From: Paraglaciecola algarum
GTDB lineage: Bacteria; Pseudomonadota; Gammaproteobacteria; Enterobacterales; Alteromonadaceae
Direction of reading: 5' to 3'
DNA length: 64,000 nt
Assembly: GCF_021532655.1 (NCBI RefSeq)
Contig: NZ_JAKGAS010000016.1
Span: 1-64,000 of the forward strand
Below the pieces are notes generated by a model. It saw only the letters and a program-made list of their open reading frames with translations, made no database searches and was not told the DNA's origin. How positions within the stretch are numbered: the first letter of the stretch is position 1; each line of letters begins with the position of its first letter. Position numbers and translations under genes: made by a program. Below, piece after piece: positions 27,301-35,642 of this stretch.

Positions 27301-27420
27301 GTAAAACAATTAGCCCCAGAACAGATATTAGCCACAGGTTATTCATGCAGAAGCCAAGTTGCACGTATGGAGCAAATTAAGCCTAAACATCCATTGCAGA
27401 TATTAGCTGAGAGTTTATAA
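24397..27420 (+). CDS. ydiJ: YdiJ-type FAD/Fe-S D-2-hydroxyglutarate dehydrogenase
   Basis: 1007 residues, close to E. coli YdiJ (about 1018). The N-terminal FAD-binding type 4 domain (ARGGGTGTNGQS, about 87-98; ATVGGMISTDASGQGS) is followed by the dehydrogenase cap (HVDAGVLHVRP, WGEHGKGYRSEY), then iron-sulphur motifs CNGNGLCF and CLACKACSSQCPV (about 662-674), and a CCG-type domain (GCCGMAGTFGHE, about 938). It oxidises D-2-hydroxyglutarate, a by-product of serine biosynthesis, passing electrons to an unknown acceptor. Monocistronic. Confidence 0.93.
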   Translation: MLPALDPRSIIESDYQEFLAALKQSSFSGDIEFSYASRLAVSTDNSIYQKLPQAVVLPKSIEDISVIGSIANQFENVKFSARGGGTGTNGQSLTSGIIVDVSRHMNKVLEVNVEEKWARVQAGVVKDQLNDVLRPLGFFFAPDLSTSNRATVGGMISTDASGQGSLVYGKTSDHVLGLTSVLADGTVLNTQPMDIEEAKNIADGTSAQAQVTKQLLDTCLGKRQQILDKFPRLNRFLTGYDLENTLNDDLSKLDISRVITGSEGSLAFVAEAKLNITPIATFKALVNVKYDSFESALRHAPSMVAANATSVETVDSNVLNLAKQDIIWHLVKDLITEVEGKTVLGLNMVEYNSNDQADIEQKIAKLSESLNKASDKGVIGFQVTYDKADINKIYAMRKKSVGLLGKTKGEKKPLAFVEDTAVPPENLADFIMEFRALLDSYDLKYGMFGHVDAGVLHVRPALDMCDPEQEKMIPVISDKVVELVAKYGGLMWGEHGKGYRSEYTPQFFGEELYTELRKIKSVFDPLNKMNPGKVCTPLNSSEELVKVSDKKRGEFDRQIPIEIRTSFEAAMSCNGNGLCFNYDTTSPMCPSFKVTGDRRHSPKGRAGIVREWLRLLSERNIDIKELEHNEDPPTWFERFRNTTDKNVADDFSHQVLEVMEGCLACKACSSQCPVSVDVPSFRSRFLSIYHQRYMRPAKDHLVGNIEKMAPLMAKVPSVVNFFLKQNWLNTVIRKTVGYVDTPILSEPTLDKRLVNTPSSQFNLDKLKMLKPAELAKKVCIVQDPFTSYYDADVVESLVTLMTKLGYEPILLPFMPNGKPQHVKGFLKEFAQTAKNAADLLNQLADLNMPLIGVDPSMVLCYRDEYTKILGKERGDFNVQLVHEWLRGLTLPEVKQTSGDTTTYALFGHCSEKTALPTSEKEWQNIFQKVGLVLKSIPVGCCGMAGTFGHEASHLEESKGLYQLSWEQAVKQLAPEQILATGYSCRSQVARMEQIKPKHPLQILAESL

Positions 27421-27522
27421 CTCTTGAGGTTAAACTGGATGAGAAAACTTGGGCTAAATTAGGTAATTCTTGTCATTCTTGAGAGTATATTTTCTCTGGA
27501 AATAACAAACCCTAATTTTGCC

Positions 27523-27552
27523 CTAGAGACTAATATTGTATCTTGTCTCTAG
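27523..27552. terminator. Hairpin between ydiJ and the GNAT gene
   Basis: CTAGAGAC and GTCTCTAG form an 8-bp stem between convergent genes; the right arm covers the stop codon of the acetyltransferase (27549-27551). No clear U-tract, so terminator function is tentative. Confidence 0.4.
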
Positions 27553-28007
27553 TGGGTGAGTTCTACTCTGGCGAGTGAGAAATCATTTAAGCTGCATACC
27601 AATTGTTGCCTAGGTATGCCAGCTTCCATAAATACCGAACCGACTGGACGGAATCCCTGTTTTTTATAGTAATTAACACCTTCCAACTCGCATTGCACTA
27701 AAACGTTTTCCATTCCATGTTGTTTAGCAATATTAAGCAATGCATTAAAGAGTACTTGATAAACTTCTGGTCCTCTAAATTGAGGTTCAACCGCAATCCG
27801 GCCAATCTCTCCTTTAGGAGTAATTCTCCCTGTAGCCACATCTTGATTATTTTCGTTAACAATCAAAATATGAAACGCTATCTTGTCATCTTGGTCAAAT
27901 TCGCATTCTTCGGGAATGCGCCATTGGCATACAAATACTTTTTCTCTAATTCTTTTAAGTTTGTGTTGTTCGTTTCCCCAGTCGACGTTTTTGGAATAAA
28001 ACGCCAT
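27549..28007 (-). CDS. GNAT family N-acetyltransferase
   Basis: 152 residues with the ElaA-like GNAT layout: RIREKVFVCQWRIPEECEFD (about 19-38), ATGRITPKGEIGRIAVEPQFRG (acetyl-CoA loop, about 77-98) and YYKKQGFRPVGSVFMEAGIPR (about 112-133). Substrate unknown. AAGGAG lies 7 bases upstream of its ATG on the minus strand. Confidence 0.9.
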   Translation of the reverse strand: MAFYSKNVDWGNEQHKLKRIREKVFVCQWRIPEECEFDQDDKIAFHILIVNENNQDVATGRITPKGEIGRIAVEPQFRGPEVYQVLFNALLNIAKQHGMENVLVQCELEGVNYYKKQGFRPVGSVFMEAGIPRQQLVCSLNDFSLARVELTH

Positions 28008-28078
28008 TTACTTGCTCCTTTATTAAATCTATCAAGATAGATAATTGAAAGTTATTCGAGGTGTTGTTATCAAAAATA

Positions 28079-29254
28079 TTACTCATCAATATACCAAAAC
28101 CCCGAATTAACTAGTGTAGACAATAATTGTGTAAAAAATAAACGTTTGTAGGCATTATTTTCAACTGAATCATTAAATTTGGGATTACAAAGAAAGTTTT
28201 TAACCAATTTGGCTTCATTATTAGCGACTGAAGAATTAACAACTGAAAATTGCTGGCCTTCAATATAAAATCTAAAGGTGTCTGATTGTACTACGTCTTG
28301 TTCTGCCTTTTGCTCTATAAAGACAGGCTTGATCCCCGGCGCTCTAACAAAAACGCTACCTAGTTTTAATTCTTCGGTTATTTGCTCTGGGGTAACACTA
28401 TCTTGAACAAGGTGACTCTGAGCTAACACTTTGCTTTGACTCATAAAGTTAGGTAACCATTGTTCAAGTTGATCACTTTGTAACGCATCTTGCAGCATAG
28501 CCTTAAATGCAGCTAATTCTTGTTGTTTTATTTCACCGCTGTATTGACGAGTGGATATCTCTTTATCCGAATATCGGTTAGTTAACATATTGTTGTCGAT
28601 GGCATGATCGGCAAAAGAAGATAATAACTCTTGTGTTGTTGGAGCTCTAAAGCCTACTGAATAATTCAAACACTCTTCTAGGGCAACGCCATTGTGGGGA
28701 TGATTTGGTGGAATATATAAAATATCGCCGGCAGATAGTACCTCATCAATTACCGGCTCAAAGCCTGTTATTTGTGATAAGTCGCAGTGTGGTTGAGTTT
28801 TTTGAAAGTCGGCCGGTAGCCCAACCTGCCAACGCCGAGTCCCTTTTCCTTGGATAATAAATACGTCGTATTGATCTAAATGGGGGCCAACACCGGCTTG
28901 TGCGTTCGAATAACTTACCATCAAATCGTCCATACGCCAGTAAGGGATAAAATCAAAGGCTCGCATTAATTGATCAGCTTCAGGTAAATAGTGATCGACC
29001 GATTGAACTAATAAACTCCAAGCACCTAGTAGGTGTTGATTGATGTCATCAAATGGACCGTGTGTTACCTGCCACTTTTGGTTATCACAACTCACTATCC
29101 TAGAATCGACTTCGTCTTCTTCAGTTAATCCTGCTAACAGGTGCTCATCGACGGGATCAATAAAGTTTTTAAAACCTTGTTTAATCACTAGTGGCTTTTG
29201 TTGCCAGTAATGTTTTAAAAACTGTTCATTATTAAAATTTTGTAATTTATACAT
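28079..29254 (-). CDS. roxA: Ribosomal protein uL16 arginine hydroxylase
   Basis: 391 residues. Cupin/JmjC-type 2-oxoglutarate oxygenase with Fe ligands His125, Asp127 (GPHLDQYDVF) and His187 (PPNHPHNGVA), the same numbering as E. coli RoxA (YcfD), plus a C-terminal winged-helix-like region. It hydroxylates an arginine of ribosomal protein L16. It lies next to the purB region, as in other gammaproteobacteria. Confidence 0.94.
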   Translation of the reverse strand: MYKLQNFNNEQFLKHYWQQKPLVIKQGFKNFIDPVDEHLLAGLTEEDEVDSRIVSCDNQKWQVTHGPFDDINQHLLGAWSLLVQSVDHYLPEADQLMRAFDFIPYWRMDDLMVSYSNAQAGVGPHLDQYDVFIIQGKGTRRWQVGLPADFQKTQPHCDLSQITGFEPVIDEVLSAGDILYIPPNHPHNGVALEECLNYSVGFRAPTTQELLSSFADHAIDNNMLTNRYSDKEISTRQYSGEIKQQELAAFKAMLQDALQSDQLEQWLPNFMSQSKVLAQSHLVQDSVTPEQITEELKLGSVFVRAPGIKPVFIEQKAEQDVVQSDTFRFYIEGQQFSVVNSSVANNEAKLVKNFLCNPKFNDSVENNAYKRLFFTQLLSTLVNSGFWYIDE

Positions 29255-29291
29255 TTAGCATGGGCTCTTAAATAGATTTATGGACTCTCAA

Positions 29292-30530
29292 TTAATTCTT
29301 TTGTCCTAGTAACCAATAGGTATCCACTGTACCAACTCCCTTAATATTAACCGCGCCACGTTTTTCGTAGTTAAAGTTATGTTTGGTTAGCTCGTAAGTG
29401 GAGTGAGTCGTTTGGATCTTGTTAGATATGCCGTGGCTTTCCATGCGCGAAGCTAAGTTTACTGCTTCACCCCACAGGTCGTAACTAAATTTATTTTTAC
29501 CTATGATACCAGCAATTACTTCTCCACAACCAATACCTATCCGTAATCCTGTATTTAAATGATGTTTTTGGTTGATTTTCTCAAAGGCTATCTGCATGTC
29601 TAAGGCACAATGACAACAGTGAATGGCGTGGTTAGGATCAGCTTGAGGTAAGCCACAAGCCGCCATGTAACCATCACCGCTGGTTTTAATTTTTTCTAAT
29701 CCATAATGGCTGGATAACTCATCGAAGGTGCAATAAATTTCATTCAGTATTCTAACCAATTGTTGCGGCGTTTTTGTTTTACACAAGGGCGTGAAATTGT
29801 GAATATCAGCAAACAAAATACTGGCTTTTGCAAAGTAATCGGCAATTAGTGCATGGGGATGTTTCAATCGTATTGCGATACTAGCTGGCAGAATATTAAG
29901 CAGTAATTGTTCAGAACGAATACGCTCATTGGCTAGTTTACGCCAACTTCGATTGACGTTTTTCCATAGGTGATACCCACTGAGTAGGCAAAACAAAGTA
30001 AAAATACAGGTATAAGAAATCCTAAATAATTGCTGATGTAAAGTGTGGCGCATAATAGGTTGTTGAATATAAAACCAAGCTTCAATAGATAGAAAAAGTG
30101 CACATAGAATAATAATACTGGTTAACATTTCTACTATTTCATTTTCATCAAAAAAGAATGGGCAAATTAGAACAGCTAACACCAAAAAGTATTGAATATT
30201 CAGGTTTATATTCCACATCATACAGGTTAATAATATATTTAGAGCATAGGTACTGATAAGCACACTTCTAGCTAGTTTATGGGCTTTATGTTGGTTGAGT
30301 ATGGGTACTAAACTTAAAAATAAAGCGCTAGAAAAGGCAATAGTTAATTCGAAATAGATTGATTCTTGCCAGAAATAAACGGCTATAGGTACTTGTATTA
30401 ACACTACGAATATCACAAATAAAGCAGCGATATTAGTCAGGCGGATAGGGTTAATGTTGGTGAGAGACTTGGGATCAATCCCTGACCAAATCCACGTTTT
30501 GAGAACGGCCTTAAACATTTTTAAATCCAT
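29292..30530 (-). CDS. Membrane-bound class III adenylate cyclase
   Basis: 412 residues. The first about 190 residues hold five or six transmembrane helices; the catalytic domain (about 215-405) has ILFADIHNFTPL with metal-binding Asp, KTSGDGYMAACG with the second Asp, and SYDLWGEAVNLASRME. Lys in EKIKTSGD and Asp in SYDLWG are the adenine-selecting pair, and the Asn/Arg transition-state residues are present, so an active adenylate rather than guanylate cyclase is predicted. The signal sensed by the membrane part is unknown. Confidence 0.9.
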   Translation of the reverse strand: MDLKMFKAVLKTWIWSGIDPKSLTNINPIRLTNIAALFVIFVVLIQVPIAVYFWQESIYFELTIAFSSALFLSLVPILNQHKAHKLARSVLISTYALNILLTCMMWNINLNIQYFLVLAVLICPFFFDENEIVEMLTSIIILCALFLSIEAWFYIQQPIMRHTLHQQLFRISYTCIFTLFCLLSGYHLWKNVNRSWRKLANERIRSEQLLLNILPASIAIRLKHPHALIADYFAKASILFADIHNFTPLCKTKTPQQLVRILNEIYCTFDELSSHYGLEKIKTSGDGYMAACGLPQADPNHAIHCCHCALDMQIAFEKINQKHHLNTGLRIGIGCGEVIAGIIGKNKFSYDLWGEAVNLASRMESHGISNKIQTTHSTYELTKHNFNYEKRGAVNIKGVGTVDTYWLLGQKN

Positions 30531-30532
30531 TT

Positions 30533-30576
30533 AAAAATCGAAGTGAAAACTAAGTGTAGTCTAAACTTCGATTTTT
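30533..30576 (-). terminator. Terminator after purB
   Basis: AAAAATCGAAGT and ACTTCGATTTTT form a 12-bp stem, directly after the minus-strand purB transcript and before the cyclase start. Confidence 0.8.
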
Positions 30577-30621
30577 GGGATTTGAGATTGTAACGCTGTG
30601 ATATAGCTTTAAGTTAGTCTT

Positions 30622-32001
30622 CTAGCTGTTTACTTCTAACTGCTCAACGAATTCAATCGCACGGCCAATATAATTAGCAGGTGTTAGCAATTTTAGTTGT
30701 GCTTTTACTTCATCAGTTAACTCAAGGGTATCGATAAACTCAGCCATGATTTGCTGATTAACCTTTTTACCACGGGTTAACTCTTTAAGCTTTTCGTAAG
30801 GCTTTTCAATACCATAACGACGCATTACTGTTTGTACAGGCTCTGCTAACAACTCCCAGTTGTTGTCTAGTTCATCTAGTAAACTTTGTGGATTCACCTC
30901 TAGTTTACTGATCCCTTTTAACGATGCTTGATAAGCAATGATGGCATAACCTACACCCACACCTAAATTTCTTAAAACCGTTGAATCCGTTAGGTCACGT
31001 TGCCAACGAGATACGGGTAATTTTGTGGCTAGATGGCCAAACATAGCGTTAGCTAAACCTAGATTACCTTCAGAGTTTTCAAAATCGATTGGGTTAACTT
31101 TATGCGGCATGGTAGATGAACCAATTTCACCAGCAACGGTTTTTTGCTTAAAGTGGCCTAAAGCAATATAACCCCAAACGTCACGGTCAAAATCAAGCAA
31201 TATAGTATTAAAACGGGCAATGGCATCAAACAACTCTGCGATATAATCGTGTGGTTCGATTTGAGTAGTAAAAGAATTCCAAGTTACGCCTAAACTCGTG
31301 ACAAATTCTTGGGCAAAAGTATGCCAGTCTAGTTCAGGATAAGCTGATAAGTGAGCATTGTAGTTACCTACTGCGCCATTGATTTTACCCAACATTTGTA
31401 CCTGAGCGATTTGGTCTGTTTGACGTTGCAAACGGATCATCACGTTAGCCATCTCTTTGCCCATAGTGGTAGGAGAAGCAGGTTGACCGTGGGTACGAGC
31501 CATCATAGGCACAGATTTTAATTCAATGGCTAAACGTTTTAATTCTGCCACTAACTTATTACAGTAAGGTAAAATAACTGAGTCACGGGCTTCGGTTAAC
31601 ATTAACGCGTGAGATAAGTTATTGATGTCTTCTGACGTACAGGCAAAATGAATAAATTCATTCACAGCGTGTAATTCAGCGTTATCAGCTACTTTTTCTT
31701 TTAAGAAGTATTCAACCGCTTTTACATCGTGATTAGTAGTACGTTCTATTTCTTTAATGCGCGCCGCATCTTCTTCATCGAAGTTATCTACAATGGCATT
31801 TAATACAGCTTGTGCTTCACTACTAAAAGCCGGCACTTCTTGAATTTCAGTAGTCGCCGCTAATTTTTGTAACCAACGAACCTCAACCACTACACGGTAT
31901 TTTAATAAACCAAATTCACTAAAAATGTGTCGTAACTCAACTGTTTTACTTCCGTAACGGCCATCTATGGGGGATACCGCCGTTAATGCAGATAAGTTCA
32001 T
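30622..32001 (-). CDS. purB: Adenylosuccinate lyase
   Basis: 459 residues with the fumarase/aspartase superfamily signature SSTMPHKVNPIDFEN (about 293-307) carrying the catalytic Ser, the His-containing ARTHGQPASPTT (about 167-178), and TSEDINN. It cleaves adenylosuccinate and SAICAR in purine synthesis. Last gene of mnmA-hflD-purB, 10 bp after hflD. Confidence 0.98.
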   Translation of the reverse strand: MNLSALTAVSPIDGRYGSKTVELRHIFSEFGLLKYRVVVEVRWLQKLAATTEIQEVPAFSSEAQAVLNAIVDNFDEEDAARIKEIERTTNHDVKAVEYFLKEKVADNAELHAVNEFIHFACTSEDINNLSHALMLTEARDSVILPYCNKLVAELKRLAIELKSVPMMARTHGQPASPTTMGKEMANVMIRLQRQTDQIAQVQMLGKINGAVGNYNAHLSAYPELDWHTFAQEFVTSLGVTWNSFTTQIEPHDYIAELFDAIARFNTILLDFDRDVWGYIALGHFKQKTVAGEIGSSTMPHKVNPIDFENSEGNLGLANAMFGHLATKLPVSRWQRDLTDSTVLRNLGVGVGYAIIAYQASLKGISKLEVNPQSLLDELDNNWELLAEPVQTVMRRYGIEKPYEKLKELTRGKKVNQQIMAEFIDTLELTDEVKAQLKLLTPANYIGRAIEFVEQLEVNS

Positions 32002-32011
32002 GAAATAACTC

Positions 32012-32683
32012 CTAATTTGGTGTGCTAATGAGGTTAAAGGTTTGTTGTGCGCTATTTAATATTTGTTGTCTATTTAACAAAATATGTCGGCGGCGACCGC
32101 CAAGTTGTCGCCAAAGTACCGCAGCGCGAACGCCAGCCAATAATGCGGCTCGTACGCGGTATTGATTATCTTCTCGTTTTAGTAGTGCGGGGTCTCCACC
32201 TACTTGAATTTTTCTGCCTAATGGGCTTATCACATCAGCATAAACACTGTCTAAATTACGTAACATTTGGGTGTCTAACAATTCTAAATGTTGTTGTTGT
32301 CTTTGGATGTTGCTGATTCTTTCGCCTAAAGCAGCCATAGCTTTTTTATTAGGGCTAAGTTTACGTTCAATAGACAACAAATTGGCAATATAACGGGTGA
32401 TCTCAACGTCTTTATTTGACTGGTTACCTAACTGACTGAGTATGGTTTTAAAGCCAAGGTATAATTGTGATACATCACCAAATACTTGTTCGGTATTCTC
32501 AGGTTGGGTAATAGTAATACTGCGAATACTCGTTTCTAAAGCCCCGTGATCATAATCGGTTGATCTAGCAATTTGCTTAACCACAGCCGCTGCTTGGCAT
32601 ACTCCGGCTAAGGCTAGATTGCTTTGATAAAACCTGTCTTCTTTGTGTGACAGGTTATTTGTTTGGTTATTTTCTTGATTCAT
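32012..32683 (-). CDS. hflD: High frequency lysogenization protein HflD
   Basis: 223 residues, all-helical, with the family opening NLALAGVCQAAAVVKQIAR and the end ALLAGVRAAVLWRQLGGRRRHILLNRQQIL. In E. coli it is a peripheral membrane protein that counteracts lambda CII; its native role is unclear. Between mnmA (1-bp overlap) and purB, the usual order. Confidence 0.95.
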   Translation of the reverse strand: MNQENNQTNNLSHKEDRFYQSNLALAGVCQAAAVVKQIARSTDYDHGALETSIRSITITQPENTEQVFGDVSQLYLGFKTILSQLGNQSNKDVEITRYIANLLSIERKLSPNKKAMAALGERISNIQRQQQHLELLDTQMLRNLDSVYADVISPLGRKIQVGGDPALLKREDNQYRVRAALLAGVRAAVLWRQLGGRRRHILLNRQQILNSAQQTFNLISTPN

Positions 32684-33813
32684 TAACGGATATAATTCTC
32701 TATGATCCCGCCACCAAGGCAGACTTCATTTTGGTAAAAAACAGCAGATTGTCCTGGCGTAACGGCTTTTTGTGGTTGATCAAACATCACTTTAACTGAA
32801 CCATCTTCTTGTGGCGTGACTGTACAAGGAATGTCTTCTTGACGATAACGGGTTTTGACTGCACATTTTATTTCGTTTTGAGGTCCGGTGCGATCAACCC
32901 AGTGTAATTGATTGGCGATTAAACCATCTGAATAAAGGCGAGGGTGGTTAGCCCCTTGACCAACAATCAAAACATTTCGTTCAACGTCTTTGTCCACCAC
33001 GTACCAAGGATCGTCGCCAAACTCCTTCATTCCACCGATCAGTAATCCTTTTCGTTGACCTAAAGTGTGATACATCAAACCTTCATGTTGCCCTATGACT
33101 TGGCCTTCTGCCGTTTCAATTTCGCCAGGTTGGGCGGGCAAATATTGGGCTAAAAAATCTTTGAACTTGCGCTCGCCAATAAAACATATACCCGTACTGT
33201 CTTTTTTATTGTGGGTGACTAAGTCTTGCTCAAGGGCGATTTCACGCACTCGGGGTTTTTCTAAGTGTCCAATTGGGAATAAGGTCTGGGCAACATGTTG
33301 CTCCCCTAGTGTATATAAAAAATAACTTTGATCTTTGTTGCCATCTAAGCCACGCAACATTTGCCAATTTCCAGAAGCATCTGAACGCTGAACATAATGG
33401 CCTGTCGCGATGTAATCAGCAGATAATTCTTCCGCGGCAAACTCAAGGAAAGCTTTGAACTTAATTTCTTTGTTACACATGATGTCGGGATTAGGCGTGC
33501 GGCCAGCTTTGTATTCTGCTAGAAAATACTCAAATACATTGTCCCAATATTCTGCTGAAAAATTGATGGTATGTAATTCTATGCCAAGTTTATCAGCCAC
33601 CGCTTGGGCGTCTTTCAAGTCTTCAGCCGCCGCGCAGTATTCGTCATTATCGTCTTCCTCCCAGTTCTTCATGAACAAACCTTCCACTTGGTAACCTTGC
33701 TCTTTGAGCAAAAATGCAGAGACAGATGAATCTACACCACCAGACATACCTACAATGACTTTTATTTGGCTGTTGTCAGGTTCGGATTGAGGAGTTTGAG
33801 CTTGTGTTGTCAT
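32683..33813 (-). CDS. mnmA: tRNA-specific 2-thiouridylase MnmA
   Basis: 376 residues: PP-loop GMSGGVDSS (about 22-30), catalytic Cys in PDIMCNKEIKF (about 105-115) and persulphide Cys in DSTGICFIGERKF (about 205-217), and the C-terminal beta-barrel. It makes 2-thiouridine at the wobble position of tRNA Lys, Glu and Gln. First gene of the mnmA-hflD-purB operon. The N-terminus has about 15 extra residues before the core, so the true start could be slightly internal. Confidence 0.96.
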   Translation of the reverse strand: MTTQAQTPQSEPDNSQIKVIVGMSGGVDSSVSAFLLKEQGYQVEGLFMKNWEEDDNDEYCAAAEDLKDAQAVADKLGIELHTINFSAEYWDNVFEYFLAEYKAGRTPNPDIMCNKEIKFKAFLEFAAEELSADYIATGHYVQRSDASGNWQMLRGLDGNKDQSYFLYTLGEQHVAQTLFPIGHLEKPRVREIALEQDLVTHNKKDSTGICFIGERKFKDFLAQYLPAQPGEIETAEGQVIGQHEGLMYHTLGQRKGLLIGGMKEFGDDPWYVVDKDVERNVLIVGQGANHPRLYSDGLIANQLHWVDRTGPQNEIKCAVKTRYRQEDIPCTVTPQEDGSVKVMFDQPQKAVTPGQSAVFYQNEVCLGGGIIENYIR

Positions 33814-34012
33814 AAAAAATATTGGGATCGATATAGCTGCAAAAATGGAGGCGAAGTTTAGCAGGAATTTGGGGGAGAATCATCTGGTTAATAAATGGAA
33901 TTTTTATTAAAACCATAAAATGTAAGGCGCTAGTAATTGGAATACTTTGTTTCTGCAAGATACCAGTTAGATATTGTGTTAGATGTAATCTAATAGGCTC
34001 ATAATTATATCG

Positions 34013-34041
34013 AGTAATAGATAACACCTGTATCTATTACT
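34013..34041 (-). terminator. 11-bp inverted repeat after the small lipoprotein gene
   Basis: AGTAATAGATA and TATCTATTACT pair perfectly around a 7-base loop, 15 bp past the stop of the minus-strand gene at 34056. It lacks a T-tract. Confidence 0.45.
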
Positions 34042-34055
34042 GTCGGCGGTCATGA

Positions 34056-34349
34056 TTACTTTTTCATATTTTGTTTTTCTATGTCCGACTGAGCAATAAC
34101 ATGAGCGCAAGTTGTCTTAGTTTTCATTTTGCCATTATTATCTTTGTTTTTTTGATCGAAGATTGTTATTTCATATTGGGTTTCTGCTTGGTGCAAACAA
34201 GCTTGCTGAGAGCCGGCCGCTCTAGCGTATTCGTCTTTCGTGTCTATGGTTGTGCAGGAAGAAAGTGCAAATATAGGAATAGAAAATAAAGGCAGGGGAA
34301 TTAATATTAAGCTAGCTATTTTTCTCAGATTTATGGTTCCATTTTTCAT
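34056..34349 (-). CDS. Small putative lipoprotein, unknown function
   Basis: 97 residues: basic start, hydrophobic stretch (LILIPLPLFSIPIFAL), then a lipobox-like ALSSC near residue 32, followed by a polar domain with two further cysteines (QQACLHQAE, KTTCAHVI). AAGGAAAAG precedes the ATG on the minus strand. I do not recognise a family. Confidence 0.6.
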   Translation of the reverse strand: MKNGTINLRKIASLILIPLPLFSIPIFALSSCTTIDTKDEYARAAGSQQACLHQAETQYEITIFDQKNKDNNGKMKTKTTCAHVIAQSDIEKQNMKK

Positions 34350-34558
34350 TTGGCTTTTCCTTTTAATATCAAGTTATTAAGCTTAGTTACTGATAGGTAA
34401 GAAAAGTTCCATTATATGCCAATTTACTCACTGTTTTATTTTTTGCAAAAGTAATACGAGGAGCACACGGGCCAGCTGCATCCTCATTTACGAAAGTATT
34501 ATTTACTTGTTAGCAGTAGCTTGACTATTCACTATGTAACACTTTTACTATTGTGAAT

Positions 34559-35275
34559 TTAGTTACTTTGTTTGGCAAAACTTGTAAGTAATTCTTGATA
34601 TCTGCCTGAATCTTGCAGTTTTTGAAAGCCTTTGTTGTACAAGTCCATGTATCGTTTGTTGTTTTTATTTTTCTTATTTAATAATAAGTATAAAGGCATA
34701 TTTTGGAACGATTTAGGGTGAAAGGTAAGTTGTTCTCGCTGTTTGCTATTAAACAACTTGCGCATTTGGGCTATGCCTACTTCCCTTTGTTGAGGGAATA
34801 TATCTATACGACCTTTGAGTAACATTTTAAAATTGGATTCGTCTGATACTACTCTTATATAGGTTAATTCTTGGGCTTTTAGATTATTAACTAATTCATT
34901 TTCTCCATCTAAAACCCAGTCGCCAATTGTAACGCCAAAAATTAACCCTTTTAAATCGTTTATATTCTCCCAAAAAATTGGTTTATCAATGCGGTGAAAT
35001 AGAACCCAGTTACCCGTATTAATGGGTTGATTACTATAGAAATGGGTATCTTTATGTTGCTTGTTTAATGGCCATCCAACTGTTCCATGCCAACGGTTGT
35101 CTTCTGAAAACTTATAGGCACGTGCCCATGGGAAAAACTCGTATTTAACTTTGACACCTACTAAAGCAAAACTCTCTGCGACAATTTGCGAATCTAGCCC
35201 GTAGTGAGGTAAGTTTTTTGAATAGAATGGAGGCCATTCACCATTAGTTAGGTGAATGGTATCTGTTATTTCCAC
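34559..35275 (-). CDS. Periplasmic solute-binding-type protein (SBP family 3), start unresolved
   Basis: The open frame from GTG 35275 gives 238 residues of a family-3 solute-binding fold: WPPFYSKNLPHYGLDSQIV, WARAYKFSEDN, LLLNKKNKNNKRYMDLYNKGF. The GTG falls just after a signal-peptide-like stretch encoded in frame upstream (IKLKRVLLLLTLIASSYIGNA, up to about 35338), so 35275 is not the real start. That upstream frame has no ATG, GTG or TTG before the stop at 35365-35363; the only ATG (35342) is one base out of frame. Either a one-base slip broke the gene, or it uses a rare ATT/ATA start. No transporter genes are adjacent; such orphan proteins often resemble PAAT-type sensors. Confidence 0.7.
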   Translation of the reverse strand: MEITDTIHLTNGEWPPFYSKNLPHYGLDSQIVAESFALVGVKVKYEFFPWARAYKFSEDNRWHGTVGWPLNKQHKDTHFYSNQPINTGNWVLFHRIDKPIFWENINDLKGLIFGVTIGDWVLDGENELVNNLKAQELTYIRVVSDESNFKMLLKGRIDIFPQQREVGIAQMRKLFNSKQREQLTFHPKSFQNMPLYLLLNKKNKNNKRYMDLYNKGFQKLQDSGRYQELLTSFAKQSN

Positions 35276-35362
35276 TGCATTACCAATATAACTTGAAGCA
35301 ATTAAAGTTAATAAAAGTAAAACACGTTTTAATTTTATACATTTAGAATATATGTTAATAGG

Positions 35363-35642
35363 TTAAACTCAGTTACCTGCTCTTACGTGTATCTTAATTA
35401 TATGCAGAAACGACTGAATTAACTATTCATTGAATTGAGAATCAAAGGATTTGATGTTTGGGAGCCTAATCAATTGAAAATACCCTAATACTTGATGGGC
35501 TTTTCGAGAATAGAACTACATTTAAATAGTGAACTGCGAGTATGAAGAGTTTTTTGCGTGACTTAACTTATAGTATTTATGGTATTAATCATGTGGTTGC
35601 TAGTTTTAGCAACCACATGTTTTAGAAAACCAATAATTTCGG
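35363..35642. other. Intergenic region, nothing recognised
   Basis: AT-rich DNA between the solute-binding-type gene and the end of lldD. A short GTGGTTGC/GCAACCAC inverted repeat (about 35591-35617) with a following T-run on the minus strand side may terminate lldD. Confidence 0.35.

Noticed and set aside
24397..27420. Glycolate or D-lactate dehydrogenase as the function of the FAD/Fe-S protein
   Set aside because: The single-chain fusion of FAD, Fe-S and CCG domains at about 1007 residues fits YdiJ better than GlcD/GlcF or Dld.
34386..34498. Minus-strand stretch reading CAPRITFAKNK-like sequence between two small genes
   Set aside because: About 37 codons with no start codon and a stop just upstream; could be a decayed gene end but nothing identifies it.
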